Counted from the stretch's first letter, positions 6,721-12,751 are shown. The stretch: DNA of 16,449 nucleotides from Deltaproteobacteria bacterium (GCA_003105225.1 PQAK01000043.1:1-16449); one strand, 5' to 3'. Made by a program: numbers and translations. The notes: generated by a model not told the origin, from the sequence alone.

Positions 6721-7590
6721 TTATTTCTCCGTAAGTCCCCGGAGGACGGCGGAGACGTCGCGGTCGCCGAACCCGCGCTCGCGGGCGATGGAGAAAAGCT
6801 GGTACGCGGCCGCCGTCACCGGTGTGGGGACGCCCGCGGCATCCCCCGCGAGGACCGCAAGCCGCATGTCCTTGTGGGCATGCTTCAGGGGAAAATGCGC
6901 CGGGAACCTTCTCTCTCCCAGCATGTCCTTTCCCTTGATCCGGATGGCCTGGCAGCCGACGACCGAGCTCTCGATGACTTCCAGGATTTTTTCCGCGGGG
7001 ATCCCCCCCGCCATGCCGGTGAGCGCGGCCTCCGAGAACACGCACAGCAATGTTCCCAGCATCTGGTTGATGATGAGCTTCATGTGCGCCGCCAGCCCCA
7101 CCTCTCCCATGTACACGACCTTGTTCCCCATGGCGTGCAGGACCGGCTCCATGCGTTTCGCGACCTCCGGGTCCCCGCCGGCCAGGATGACGAGGGTCCC
7201 CTCCATCGCCGGCTTCCGGCTGCCGAGGACCGGCGCTTCCAGGAAATCGGCCCCGGTCTTTCGGACCATCGAGGCGATCTCGCGGGAGGATTCGGGCGAG
7301 ACCGTGCTCATGTCGATGTAGGTCTTGCCCTCCGTAAGCGCCGAGAGGACCCCGGCGGTTTCTGCGACCACCTCCCAAACCGCGGTGGGGTCCGAAAGCA
7401 TGGTGATCACGATGTCCCCCTCCTCGACCAGCCGGGCCACCGAGGAGGCGTCCTTCGCCCCCGCGGCGACCAGCGGGGCCATCTTCTCGCGGGAGCGGTT
7501 GTACACGGTGACATCGTGCCCCTTGGCCAGAAGGTTCCGGCACATCGGCGCGCCCATGATTCCCAGCCCGATGAATCCGATCTTCGCCAT
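6721..7590 (-). CDS. GLYR1-type beta-hydroxyacid dehydrogenase (probable succinic semialdehyde/glyoxylate reductase)
   Basis: The product is 289 residues. ATG 7590 is chosen because GGAGGA lies six bases upstream and the dinucleotide-binding motif starts at once; the frame extends to 7689 but that part is not conserved-looking. Residues 5-13 form the Rossmann GFIGLGIMG motif and N31-R32-S33 after strand 2 suggest preference for NADPH. DMSTVSP (93-99) is the substrate loop, APVLGSRKPAMEGTL (119-133) is the family motif with the R/K-P-A form seen in GLYR1-like rather than classical 3-hydroxyisobutyrate enzymes, and Lys171 in HMKLIINQ is the catalytic lysine. Members reduce succinic semialdehyde, glyoxylate or related short aldehyde acids; the precise substrate cannot be read from sequence. 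It is divergent from a Crp/Fnr regulator across 67 bp, and a DUF169 gene follows in the same direction. Confidence 0.9.
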   Translation of the reverse strand: MAKIGFIGLGIMGAPMCRNLLAKGHDVTVYNRSREKMAPLVAAGAKDASSVARLVEEGDIVITMLSDPTAVWEVVAETAGVLSALTEGKTYIDMSTVSPESSREIASMVRKTGADFLEAPVLGSRKPAMEGTLVILAGGDPEVAKRMEPVLHAMGNKVVYMGEVGLAAHMKLIINQMLGTLLCVFSEAALTGMAGGIPAEKILEVIESSVVGCQAIRIKGKDMLGERRFPAHFPLKHAHKDMRLAVLAGDAAGVPTPVTAAAYQLFSIARERGFGDRDVSAVLRGLTEK

Positions 7591-7657
7591 GAAGATTCCT
7601 CCGCGATCGGTCGGTGATCCGTCTTGACCCGAGGGAAAAATACAGGAGAATGATATC

Positions 7658-8344
7658 ATGGCATCGATCCTCCCCGAGGTGTTGCGCAATACCCCCCTGT
7701 TCGCGAACCTTCCGCCCGAAGACCTGCGCCGCGTGGCGGAGATCGCTTTGCCGCGCCATTACGAGAAAAAGGACTCCATCTTCCGGGAAGGGGAGCGCGC
7801 CGACGGCTTTTACGTGGTGGGGGTGGGCAGGGTCAAGATCTTCAAGCTTTCGGAGAACGGCAAGGAGCAGGTCCTCCACCTCATCGGGCCGGGGCAATCC
7901 TTCGCGGAAGCGACCATCTTCGAAGGCGGAACGTTCCCCGCGCACGCCGAGGCGCTCGAAGGCTGCGACGTGGTCTTTCTACCGAAGCGTCCGTTTACCG
8001 ACCTGCTGGAGAAAAATCCCAGGATCGCGCTCCGGATGATGGCCTCCCTTTCCAGGTGGCTCAAACGGATGACCGACCTGGTGGAGAGCATCTCCCTGCG
8101 GGACGTCGAGGCGCGGCTGGTCCGCTATCTCTCCGATGAGCTGGCCGTCGGGGGGACGCCGATCCGGGACGGAGCGGTGCTCGATCTGAACGTCAGCAAG
8201 ACCGTCCTTGCTTCCCGCCTGGGGACCGTCCCCGAGACATTTTCACGGACATTGAAAAAATTGCAGGATGAAGGAAAAATCCGGGTGAAGGGGAAGCAGA
8301 TCCGCATCATGAAGGCGGACTCCCTCTTCTCCATCCTGGATTGA
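7658..8344 (+). CDS. Crp/Fnr-family transcription regulator
   Basis: The product is 228 residues; AGGAG at 7644-7648 lies nine bases before the ATG. Residues about 14-125 form the cyclic-nucleotide-binding-like beta roll (FREGERADGFYVVGVGRVKIF, then GPGQSFAEATIF), followed by the long dimer helix (about 125-147) and a winged-helix domain. The recognition helix at about 188-202 contains E193-xx-S196-R197, the E--SR pattern that in Fnr/Dnr proteins reads TTGAT-like half sites. The only cysteine is Cys103, so the N-terminal 4Fe-4S ligands of Fnr are absent. The roll lacks an obvious cAMP-binding RxS motif, so it may sense haem/NO (Dnr-like) or another ligand. It probably also controls the divergent dehydrogenase gene, though I found no perfect TTGAT palindrome in the 67-bp gap. 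Confidence 0.92.
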   Translation: MASILPEVLRNTPLFANLPPEDLRRVAEIALPRHYEKKDSIFREGERADGFYVVGVGRVKIFKLSENGKEQVLHLIGPGQSFAEATIFEGGTFPAHAEALEGCDVVFLPKRPFTDLLEKNPRIALRMMASLSRWLKRMTDLVESISLRDVEARLVRYLSDELAVGGTPIRDGAVLDLNVSKTVLASRLGTVPETFSRTLKKLQDEGKIRVKGKQIRIMKADSLFSILD

Positions 8345-8422
8345 CACCCTCAGGTGGCGGTACGGGGAACGGCGCCGTGGTATGATTTTCCGAAGCCAGA
8401 GGAGGGGAAGGAGGATCCCGGA

Positions 8423-8968
8423 ATGGGGCATTTCTCGGTTAGCGTCGTCGGCAGGGACAGGCCGGGGATCGTCGCGGAGGTGAGCCGGGTCCTTTTCGAG
8501 CAGGGATGCAATATCGAGGATTCCACCTGCACGATCCTATCGGGACAATTCGCGATGATCCTGGTGATCTCCCATCCGAAAATGGCGGGCGTCGGCGACC
8601 TCAACCCGGCGTTCGAGGAGGTGCGCTCGAAGATGGGGCTCATGGTCACCCTGCATGCGTTGAAGGACGACGAGGTCGTCCACGAGAAGGCGTTTTCCGG
8701 CCAGCCCCACATCATCTCCGTGTATGGCGCGGACCGGCCCGGGATCGTCTACATGGTCACGAAGGAACTGGCGCGGCGGAAGGTGAACATCACCGACCTC
8801 AATACCCAGGTCGTGGGCTCGAAGGATCGGCCTGTCTACGTGATGGTCCTCGAGGTGGATCTCCCGGAAGGGATCGACATGAAGGAGCTCGAAAGGGAGT
8901 TCGACCGCATCCGGAAAGAGCTCAACGTGTCCATCACCCTGCGGCCGATCGAGACGATGGAGCTGTAA
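8423..8968 (+). CDS. double ACT-domain protein (GcvR-like)
   Basis: The product is 181 residues. ATG 8423 is chosen because AAGGAGGA (8408-8415) lies seven bases upstream; an in-frame GTG at 8354 has no site. Two ACT domains are seen: residues about 3-80 beginning SVSVVGRDRPGIVAEVSRVL, and about 94-175 beginning ISVYGADRPGIVYMVTKEL. Both have the DRPGIV turn that forms the amino-acid binding site in ACT dimers. There is no catalytic or DNA-binding domain. Architecture and length fit the GcvR-like group (COG2716 type), which in E. coli modulates GcvA in response to glycine; whether that applies here is inference. The gene follows the Crp/Fnr gene by 78 bp and precedes peptide deformylase by 27 bp on the same strand. 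Confidence 0.88.
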   Translation: MGHFSVSVVGRDRPGIVAEVSRVLFEQGCNIEDSTCTILSGQFAMILVISHPKMAGVGDLNPAFEEVRSKMGLMVTLHALKDDEVVHEKAFSGQPHIISVYGADRPGIVYMVTKELARRKVNITDLNTQVVGSKDRPVYVMVLEVDLPEGIDMKELEREFDRIRKELNVSITLRPIETMEL

Positions 8969-8995
8969 GGGCCGATCCGGAAACCGTCCGCCATC

Positions 8996-9505
8996 ATGGC
9001 CATCCTTCCGATCCTTAAGTTTCCCGAGCCGTTGCTGAAGGAAAAATCAGCACCCGTGGAAAGCGTTACGCCGGAAATATCCGGGGTAATCGACGATCTT
9101 CTGGACACTATGAGAGCGTCGCCGGGCGGAGTGGGCATCTCCGCCCCCCAGGTGGGCGTCCTGCGTCGCATCGTAGCGGTCGACGTTTCCGCGAGCAAAC
9201 GCGGAAGCCGGGAGGAAAACCACGGATTGCTGGTCCTCATCAACCCGGAGATCCTCGCGAAGGGGGGGAGGCAGGTCGTCCGGGAGGGGTGCATGAGCAT
9301 CCCGGATTACACCGCCAACATCGAGCGGGCGCAATGGGTCCTCGTCGACGCCGTCGATCGGGAGGGGAAACAGGTCATCCTGGAATCCGTGGGATTCGAG
9401 GCGGTGGCCATCCAGCACGAGGTGGATCACCTGGACGGCATCCTGTTCCTGGACCGGGTGTCCTCCGTCAAGACCGACTTGTTCCGCCGGAAGAAATACC
9501 GCTAG
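8996..9505 (+). CDS. def: peptide deformylase
   Basis: The product is 169 residues. It removes the formyl group from the N-terminal methionine of new proteins using a metal ion, usually Fe(II). All three family motifs are present: GVGISAPQ (45-52), EGCMSIP (97-103, metal ligand Cys99) and QHEVDHLDG (140-148, ligands His141 and His145, catalytic Glu142). Motif 1 has Ser-Ala where Ala-Ala is usual and motif 2 has Met for the usual Leu, both conservative. The ribosome site before the ATG is weak, so translation may depend on the preceding ACT gene. The stop TAG overlaps the stop of the opposite-strand gene at the palindrome CTAG. The usual def neighbours fmt or priA are not next to it. Confidence 0.95.
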   Translation: MAILPILKFPEPLLKEKSAPVESVTPEISGVIDDLLDTMRASPGGVGISAPQVGVLRRIVAVDVSASKRGSREENHGLLVLINPEILAKGGRQVVREGCMSIPDYTANIERAQWVLVDAVDREGKQVILESVGFEAVAIQHEVDHLDGILFLDRVSSVKTDLFRRKKYR

Positions 9506-9876
9506 GCGCCGGACAATCTCCCAAGACGCGCGTAAAACCTTCGGGAAGTCGCCAGCAGTTTCTTGTATTGCCGCGTGGGGAGGACGCCGCGGAGGCGATT
9601 GCGCAGGAAGGCGGCGTTTTTTACGACGGCGACGGAACCGCTTTCGATCTTCAATACCCCCTGCGCGGCAAGATCCCGAATGACATTCTCGATATCCCTG
9701 GAGTAGCAGACGCTGCCGGTGATGGAAAACCAGATCCCGGCGAGCATGCGGTTGTGGGGCTTCATCTGGCAGAGGACCGAGTGGATCTTGGGAAGGAAAA
9801 GTTCCTCTCCGCCGTTTGCGCCGAGCGTGAGAATTCCCGAAATGACGCTGGAAAGATCGGCCGGTACGATCGCCAC
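9502..9876 (-). CDS. unknown 124-residue protein, possibly winged-helix
   Basis: The start is GTG at 9876, chosen because a perfect AAGGAGGTG (9889-9881) lies four bases upstream, the strongest ribosome site in the window. I do not recognise a family. Residues 35-75 (KIHSVLCQMKPHNRMLAGIWF, then SVCYSRDIENVIRDLAAQGVLKIE) read like a helical bundle followed by a winged-helix-like unit, reminiscent of YwgA/SocA-type proteins in which a YGPYS-like turn precedes a helix and a GLI end. The C-terminus is strongly basic (RNRLRG, RQYKKLL, RRFYARLGR). No signal peptide or membrane segment is present. It overlaps the end of peptide deformylase by four bases on the opposite strand. Its leader contains an unusual hairpin described separately. 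Confidence 0.65.
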   Translation of the reverse strand: MAIVPADLSSVISGILTLGANGGEELFLPKIHSVLCQMKPHNRMLAGIWFSITGSVCYSRDIENVIRDLAAQGVLKIESGSVAVVKNAAFLRNRLRGVLPTRQYKKLLATSRRFYARLGRLSGA

Positions 9877-9879
9877 AGC

Positions 9880-9993
9880 TCACCTCCTTGCGGAAGGGCC
9901 CGGTGGGGTCGCATGGGGGACCCTGCAACTGGGATTTTAACCGTTAGACCACTCTTCTCCTTGCGGGGTTCCCGGTGAACCGGGCAAGGAGAA
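9880..9993 (-). promoter_or_regulatory. leader hairpin with a possible alternative anti-Shine-Dalgarno pairing
   Basis: Reading the minus strand, CTCCTTGC (9991-9984) begins a hairpin whose 3' arm is GCAAGGAG (9964-9957). The stem extends to 10 bp (9955-9964 with 9984-9993), has a GG/GG internal loop, and closes with a 5-bp stem (9967-9971 with 9977-9981). The same GCAAGGAG recurs at 9891-9884 as the Shine-Dalgarno of the GTG at 9876. The 5' arm could therefore pair either with its local partner or, over 8 bp, with the ribosome site. No T run follows, so it is not a terminator of the upstream gene. Confidence 0.35.
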
Positions 9994-10006
9994 TGACCTG
10001 CATGTT

Positions 10007-10522
10007 TTAATGAAAAGCCGCTGCGGTTTCGAGTAGAAAATTACAGTTGTCGCAGAGATTGATCGTTTGACCGGGGGAGCCGGTTCCTTCGTCCGTGTCC
10101 TGCGCCGCACCCGCAACGTTCGTCTCGACGGGCCCCGCAAGTCTGGCCGGAGCGGAAGGATTCCGCGATTCGGCTTTTTCCGCCTTCAACTTTTTGAAGA
10201 CCTCTTTTGCCTGATCGAGAAGTTTTCTTCCCCTGGACAGGGAGATCGCATCGTCGAGGAGCAGGCTCGAAAGCGCATTCCTCGGAATATCGGCATTTTC
10301 CGCGGAAGCCGCGACTTCGCGCACCGGGTTTTCCTTGATCCTGACCAATGGCACCGCGCTCATTTTGCCTTCGCCGGAGGAGATCTCGACGGATGCTTCG
10401 ATCCTTTCCCCCAGATGACCGATCTGGATCGACCTGGTTCCCTCCATCGCGTTTCCTGACCGCGGAGGCAAACAGATGGAGACGAAAAGGACCAGGGCGG
10501 ATATCGCGGTTCTCCTGTGCAT
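10007..10522 (-). CDS. exported protein of unknown function with C-terminal CxxC
   Basis: The product is 171 residues from ATG 10522, chosen because a GGAGA sequence lies about nine bases upstream and the signal peptide begins there; a GTG five codons earlier has no site. Residues 1-24 form a signal peptide (basic MHRR, then TAISALVLFVSICL, cleavage near GNA). The mature part has a beta-like start, a basic amphipathic helix that may be coiled coil (LSRGRKLLDQAKEVFKKLKA), a long Ala/Pro/Gly/Thr-rich low-complexity linker, and a final INLCDNCNFLLE segment with a CxxC pair that could bind metal or form a disulfide. I do not recognise a family. It lies between a terminated stress-protein gene and another unknown gene on the same strand, so it probably has its own promoter. 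Confidence 0.65.
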   Translation of the reverse strand: MHRRTAISALVLFVSICLPPRSGNAMEGTRSIQIGHLGERIEASVEISSGEGKMSAVPLVRIKENPVREVAASAENADIPRNALSSLLLDDAISLSRGRKLLDQAKEVFKKLKAEKAESRNPSAPARLAGPVETNVAGAAQDTDEGTGSPGQTINLCDNCNFLLETAAAFH

Positions 10523-10720
10523 GCGGCCTGTCTCCACGTCCGAAGAATTTTGCGGCTATTGCGACATATTACTGTGCAGGAATCGGGCCATGGAGATGTG
10601 GACGAAACACGCTGTAATTCTTGGTGATTACGAATGCGTCAGCCAGGAGAAGAGCATTATTGTTATTCGAATGCCTGGAAAATTTCATACTTGTGTCGTC
10701 GCATTTCAATCCGTGCCGGT

Positions 10721-10755
10721 AAACAAAAAGGAGCCGGTCGTTTCCGGCCGGCTCC
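10721..10755 (-). terminator. rho-independent terminator of the universal stress gene
   Basis: On the minus strand an 11-bp stem (10755-10745 with 10740-10730, one G-U pair, loop of four) with GGAGCCGG/CCGGCTCC ends is followed by five Ts, a G and three more Ts. It starts 25 bases after the stop codon at 10780. Confidence 0.85.
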
Positions 10756-10779
10756 CCGATGTTCCCGATCAAGCCCGCC

Positions 10780-11256
10780 TTACGCAGCTATTGCCATCTC
10801 CTTCCGTTCCGGGGGCTCCTCCTTGACCAGGATGACCGGCCGATGGGTCGAGTACGCCACCGTTCCCGCGACGCTTCCCTTGAGCATGCGGGAGAGCCAG
10901 GAGAGGGGATAGCGACGGTGGGTGCCGATCACGATGAGGTCCACGTTTTCCCGCTGGGCGCATTTGAGGATCGCGGAGGCCGGGTCTCCTTCCAGCACGT
11001 CGCAATGCACCCGGCCCCCGTTCCGCCGTAGCTGCACCGCCACCTTCTGCAGATACGTCATGCCGCGGATGGCGGATTCGTACACCTGGCTGGCCGGCGC
11101 ATGGATTCTGGCCTCGGGGACGATCGCCAGCGAGTCCTGCGCGGCGGTGACGAGGACGATCTCGGCGCCGCTCTCCATCGCCAGATCCTGCGCGAACCCG
11201 ATTGCGGATTCGGATACGTGGGATCCATCCAGAGGGACCAGGATCTTGGAGTACAT
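10780..11256 (-). CDS. universal stress protein (UspA family)
   Basis: The product is 158 residues. ATG 11256 is chosen because AGGAGG lies seven bases upstream; the frame runs further, through the operator at 11303-11322, which cannot be coding. It starts with the family strand KILVPLDGSHVSESAIGFAQDLA and has the C-terminal nucleotide-loop region VIGTHRRYPLSWLSRMLKGSVAGTVAY. The usual ATP motif is G-x2-G-x9-G-S/T; here the second glycine is replaced by arginine (GTHR), while the final GS is kept, so ATP binding may be altered. UspA proteins are cytoplasmic stress-survival factors. The gene is 84 bp downstream of tetR on the same strand, with a second copy of the tetR operator in that gap, so it is probably the main target of that regulator. 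Confidence 0.92.
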   Translation of the reverse strand: MYSKILVPLDGSHVSESAIGFAQDLAMESGAEIVLVTAAQDSLAIVPEARIHAPASQVYESAIRGMTYLQKVAVQLRRNGGRVHCDVLEGDPASAILKCAQRENVDLIVIGTHRRYPLSWLSRMLKGSVAGTVAYSTHRPVILVKEEPPERKEMAIAA

Positions 11257-11302
11257 GGCCCAACCTCCTTTCCGACGGGGTTCTTCCTTTTTCCCCATCC
11301 TT

Positions 11303-11322
11303 ATGTCACCTAACGGTGACAT
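11303..11322 (-). promoter_or_regulatory. TetR operator copy 2, upstream of the universal stress gene
   Basis: ATGTCAC (11303-11309), six-base spacer CTAACG, GTGACAT (11316-11322). The arms are identical to those at 11970-11989 and the spacer length is the same. The outer CTGC flank at 11323-11326 is also shared. It lies 46 bases before the stress gene start and 18 bases after the tetR stop. I see no good sigma70 promoter around it, so the operator may regulate read-through or a weak internal promoter. Confidence 0.8.
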
Positions 11323-11340
11323 CTGCGGTAAAAAAATCCC

Positions 11341-11958
11341 CTACATCGACTCCTGCGAAACGATGCACCGCCCGGAAATCATCCGGATCGCGGATTCCAG
11401 GCGCCGCCATCCTTCCTCCGACCGGATGTTCACCGCCCCGTACTTCCCCACCTTTCGCGAGCGGACCGCCAGGTAGTTGATCGCCGCGGTCAGGAGCGTG
11501 ACGATGGCCGCCATGTCCCCGGTCGGCCGCCCGCGGCTTCCGGCGATCGCACGGTACAATTGCTTCGTGAAATCCTTCCTGACCTTCTCCAGGACCTTCG
11601 CGAGCTCGTTGCGCTCGATGGCCTCCCAGGCCAGGATTTCCAGCGTCACCGGGCGCTTCCGGACCGCGCGGGAAAAATTGCACAGCAGCGTGGCCACCGC
11701 CTCGGGCACGGGCATCCGGCCGAACCCTTCCGGGTTGTCGCCGGCCACCTCCTCGATGGTCGGCCAGTACGAGCCTTTCTCGGCGTACGCGCGGAGCAGC
11801 TCCGGCATGCCGCCGAAGTACCGGTAGATCAGCACCTTGTCGACGTGCGCCTGCCGGGCCACCGCGTTGATCCCGAAGTTATGGAACCCCTGTTCGGCCA
11901 GGATCCTTCCCACCGCCTGGAGGATTTTTTCCTCTGTCGCCTGCCGGTCCCTCGCCAT
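11341..11958 (-). CDS. TetR-family transcriptional repressor
   Basis: The product is 205 residues; AGGAG lies six bases upstream of ATG 11958. Residues about 8-55 form the TetR DNA-binding domain (EEKILQAVGRILAEQGFHNF, then GINAVARQAHVDKVLIYRYFGG with the HTH at about 28-48). The rest is the all-helical ligand/dimer domain, which is variable in this family and gives no clue to the inducer. A perfect palindrome lies between its promoter and its start and recurs before the downstream stress gene, the usual arrangement for an autoregulated TetR and its target. No efflux pump, the commonest TetR partner, is adjacent, which makes the stress protein pairing notable. Confidence 0.92.
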   Translation of the reverse strand: MARDRQATEEKILQAVGRILAEQGFHNFGINAVARQAHVDKVLIYRYFGGMPELLRAYAEKGSYWPTIEEVAGDNPEGFGRMPVPEAVATLLCNFSRAVRKRPVTLEILAWEAIERNELAKVLEKVRKDFTKQLYRAIAGSRGRPTGDMAAIVTLLTAAINYLAVRSRKVGKYGAVNIRSEEGWRRLESAIRMISGRCIVSQESM

Positions 11959-11969
11959 CCTGCGCTCCT

Positions 11970-11989
11970 ATGTCACTCATCGGTGACAT
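11970..11989 (-). promoter_or_regulatory. TetR operator copy 1, at the tetR transcription start
   Basis: ATGTCAC (11970-11976), six-base spacer TCATCG, GTGACAT (11983-11989). It lies 4 bp downstream of the -10 hexamer, so a bound repressor would cover the transcription start. Together with the copy at 11303-11322 it defines a 20-bp site with 7-bp arms. Confidence 0.85.
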
Positions 11990-11993
11990 CTGC

Positions 11994-12022
11994 AGTCTAG
12001 TAAAGGATCCCCGTCCTGTCAA
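11994..12022 (-). promoter_or_regulatory. sigma70 promoter of tetR
   Basis: On the minus strand, perfect TTGACA (12022-12017), a 17-bp spacer, and TAGACT (11999-11994, four of six consensus). The start point would be near 11987, inside the operator. Confidence 0.75.
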
Positions 12023-12081
12023 CAAAAAGATTTCGGATAATAAAGGGGGGTCCGGCCGTAAAAGCGATGCATCCCCGGTGG

Positions 12082-12114
12082 AAAAAAAGGAGCCGGCCGC
12101 TGCCGGCCGGCTCC
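12082..12114 (-). terminator. rho-independent terminator of tRNA-Phe
   Basis: On the minus strand a perfect 11-bp stem (12114-12104 with 12099-12089) with a four-base loop is followed by seven Ts (12088-12082). It begins 12 bases after the tRNA 3' end. The stem is closely similar to the one ending the stress gene. Confidence 0.92.
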
Positions 12115-12126
12115 CTCGGATTTTCA

Positions 12127-12202
12127 TGGTGGCCCCTCGCAGAATTGAACTGCGGACACGAGGATTTTCAGTCCTCTGCTCTACCATCTGAGCTAAAGGG
12201 CC
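12127..12202 (-). tRNA. tRNA-Phe (GAA)
   Basis: The gene is 76 bases on the minus strand. The 5' acceptor GGCCCTT (12202-12196) pairs with AGGGGCC near the 3' end, with one G-U pair. The D arm reads AGCTCAGATGGTAGAGC, the anticodon stem AGGAC/ATCCT encloses a loop TGAAA with anticodon GAA, and the T arm is GCAGTTCAATTCTGC. Discriminator A and CCA are encoded (12130-12127). It has its own promoter and terminator, so it is a single-gene unit. Confidence 0.97.
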
Positions 12203-12220
12203 GCCGTTTCGGAAAGAAAA

Positions 12221-12250
12221 ATTCTATCGGATCGGGAGATCCGGTGTCAA
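12221..12250 (-). promoter_or_regulatory. sigma70 promoter of tRNA-Phe with a palindrome in the spacer
   Basis: On the minus strand, perfect TTGACA (12250-12245), an 18-bp spacer, and TAGAAT (12226-12221, five of six). Transcription would start near 12214, about 12 bases before the mature tRNA. The spacer contains a perfect inverted repeat: CGGATC (12228-12233) and GATCCG (12238-12243) around four bases. Confidence 0.8.
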
Positions 12251-12276
12251 GCCGATGCCTCCCGAGAACGACGGGA

Positions 12277-12741
12277 TCAGATCCGGATGACCAGCGTCCG
12301 GCACACCCGGTCGTGGAGCCCCTGCTTCCGCTTGTCGAACGCGGCCCACAGGTAGCCGAGATAGAGCGTGAAGACGCAAAGGAAATATCCGAGCCATCGC
12401 AGGAAGGCCTTCCGGTAGCCCAGCGGGGAGCCGTCCTCGTTGACGACCATGATCCGGAACGCCATCTTTCCGAAGGTCTGGCCGTAGGCTCCGTGCAGGA
12501 ACACGTAGTAAAAGACGGGGAAGCCGAAAAAGAACATTCCACGGACGGCGATCTCCGGGGAGATGCGCCCCGCCAGGTTCCACAGATCGTCGATGTCGGT
12601 GGCGGGCCAGAGCCCGGCGGATGCTCCGAGGTGGTCGACCACGTAGAAGAAATTGTAGATCCCGAGGATGACCAGGAAGTCGATCAGCCGCGCCGCCGCG
12701 CGGATCCAGAAGCCGGCATAGGCGTGCTCCCGCGTGGCCAA
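12277..12741 (-). CDS. RDD-family integral membrane protein
   Basis: The product is 154 residues, starting at TTG 12741, with GGGAG four bases upstream. No ATG, GTG or other sited start is available before the first conserved motif. It carries the RDD signatures: GFWIRAAARLIDFLVILGIY (residues 10-29, Arg then Asp in helix 1), YGQTFGKMAFRIMVVNEDG between helices 2 and 3, and a final LWAAFDKRKQGLHDRVCRTLVI. Three membrane segments are predicted at about 18-36, 65-85 and 110-132. RDD proteins are small membrane proteins of mostly unknown function; some act in Na+/H+ exchange. It follows rsmE by only 10 bp, so it belongs to the prmA-rsmE transcript. Coupling with those RNA/protein methyltransferases looks positional rather than functional. 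Confidence 0.88.
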   Translation of the reverse strand: MATREHAYAGFWIRAAARLIDFLVILGIYNFFYVVDHLGASAGLWPATDIDDLWNLAGRISPEIAVRGMFFFGFPVFYYVFLHGAYGQTFGKMAFRIMVVNEDGSPLGYRKAFLRWLGYFLCVFTLYLGYLWAAFDKRKQGLHDRVCRTLVIRI

Positions 12742-12751
12742 CGGTCTCCCT

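Noticed and set aside
7501..7516. GTGACAT-like half of the TetR site inside the dehydrogenase gene
   Set aside because: Only one arm is present, with no matching ATGTCAC six bases away, and it is inside coding sequence.
7591..7657. Fnr/Dnr box in the gap between the dehydrogenase and Crp/Fnr genes
   Set aside because: A TTGACC at 7624-7629 is present but no inverted partner at the right spacing; no site can be claimed.
5666..7945. 759-codon open frame on the minus strand, plus a 578-codon plus-strand frame at 5881-7617
   Set aside because: Both run across several well-supported genes in other frames; their translations are low-complexity Arg/Gly/Pro-rich, typical of shadow frames in GC-rich DNA.
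8341..8386. TTGACA and TATGAT as a promoter for the ACT gene
   Set aside because: The spacing is 34 bp, far outside the usual 16-18 bp.
9938..9960. tRNA-like 5' half on the minus strand (GGAGAAG, then a D-arm-like GTGGTCTAACGGTTA)
   Set aside because: The D stem does not pair properly, there is no anticodon arm or T arm in register, and no 3' acceptor partner. It could be a decayed tRNA but the evidence is too thin.
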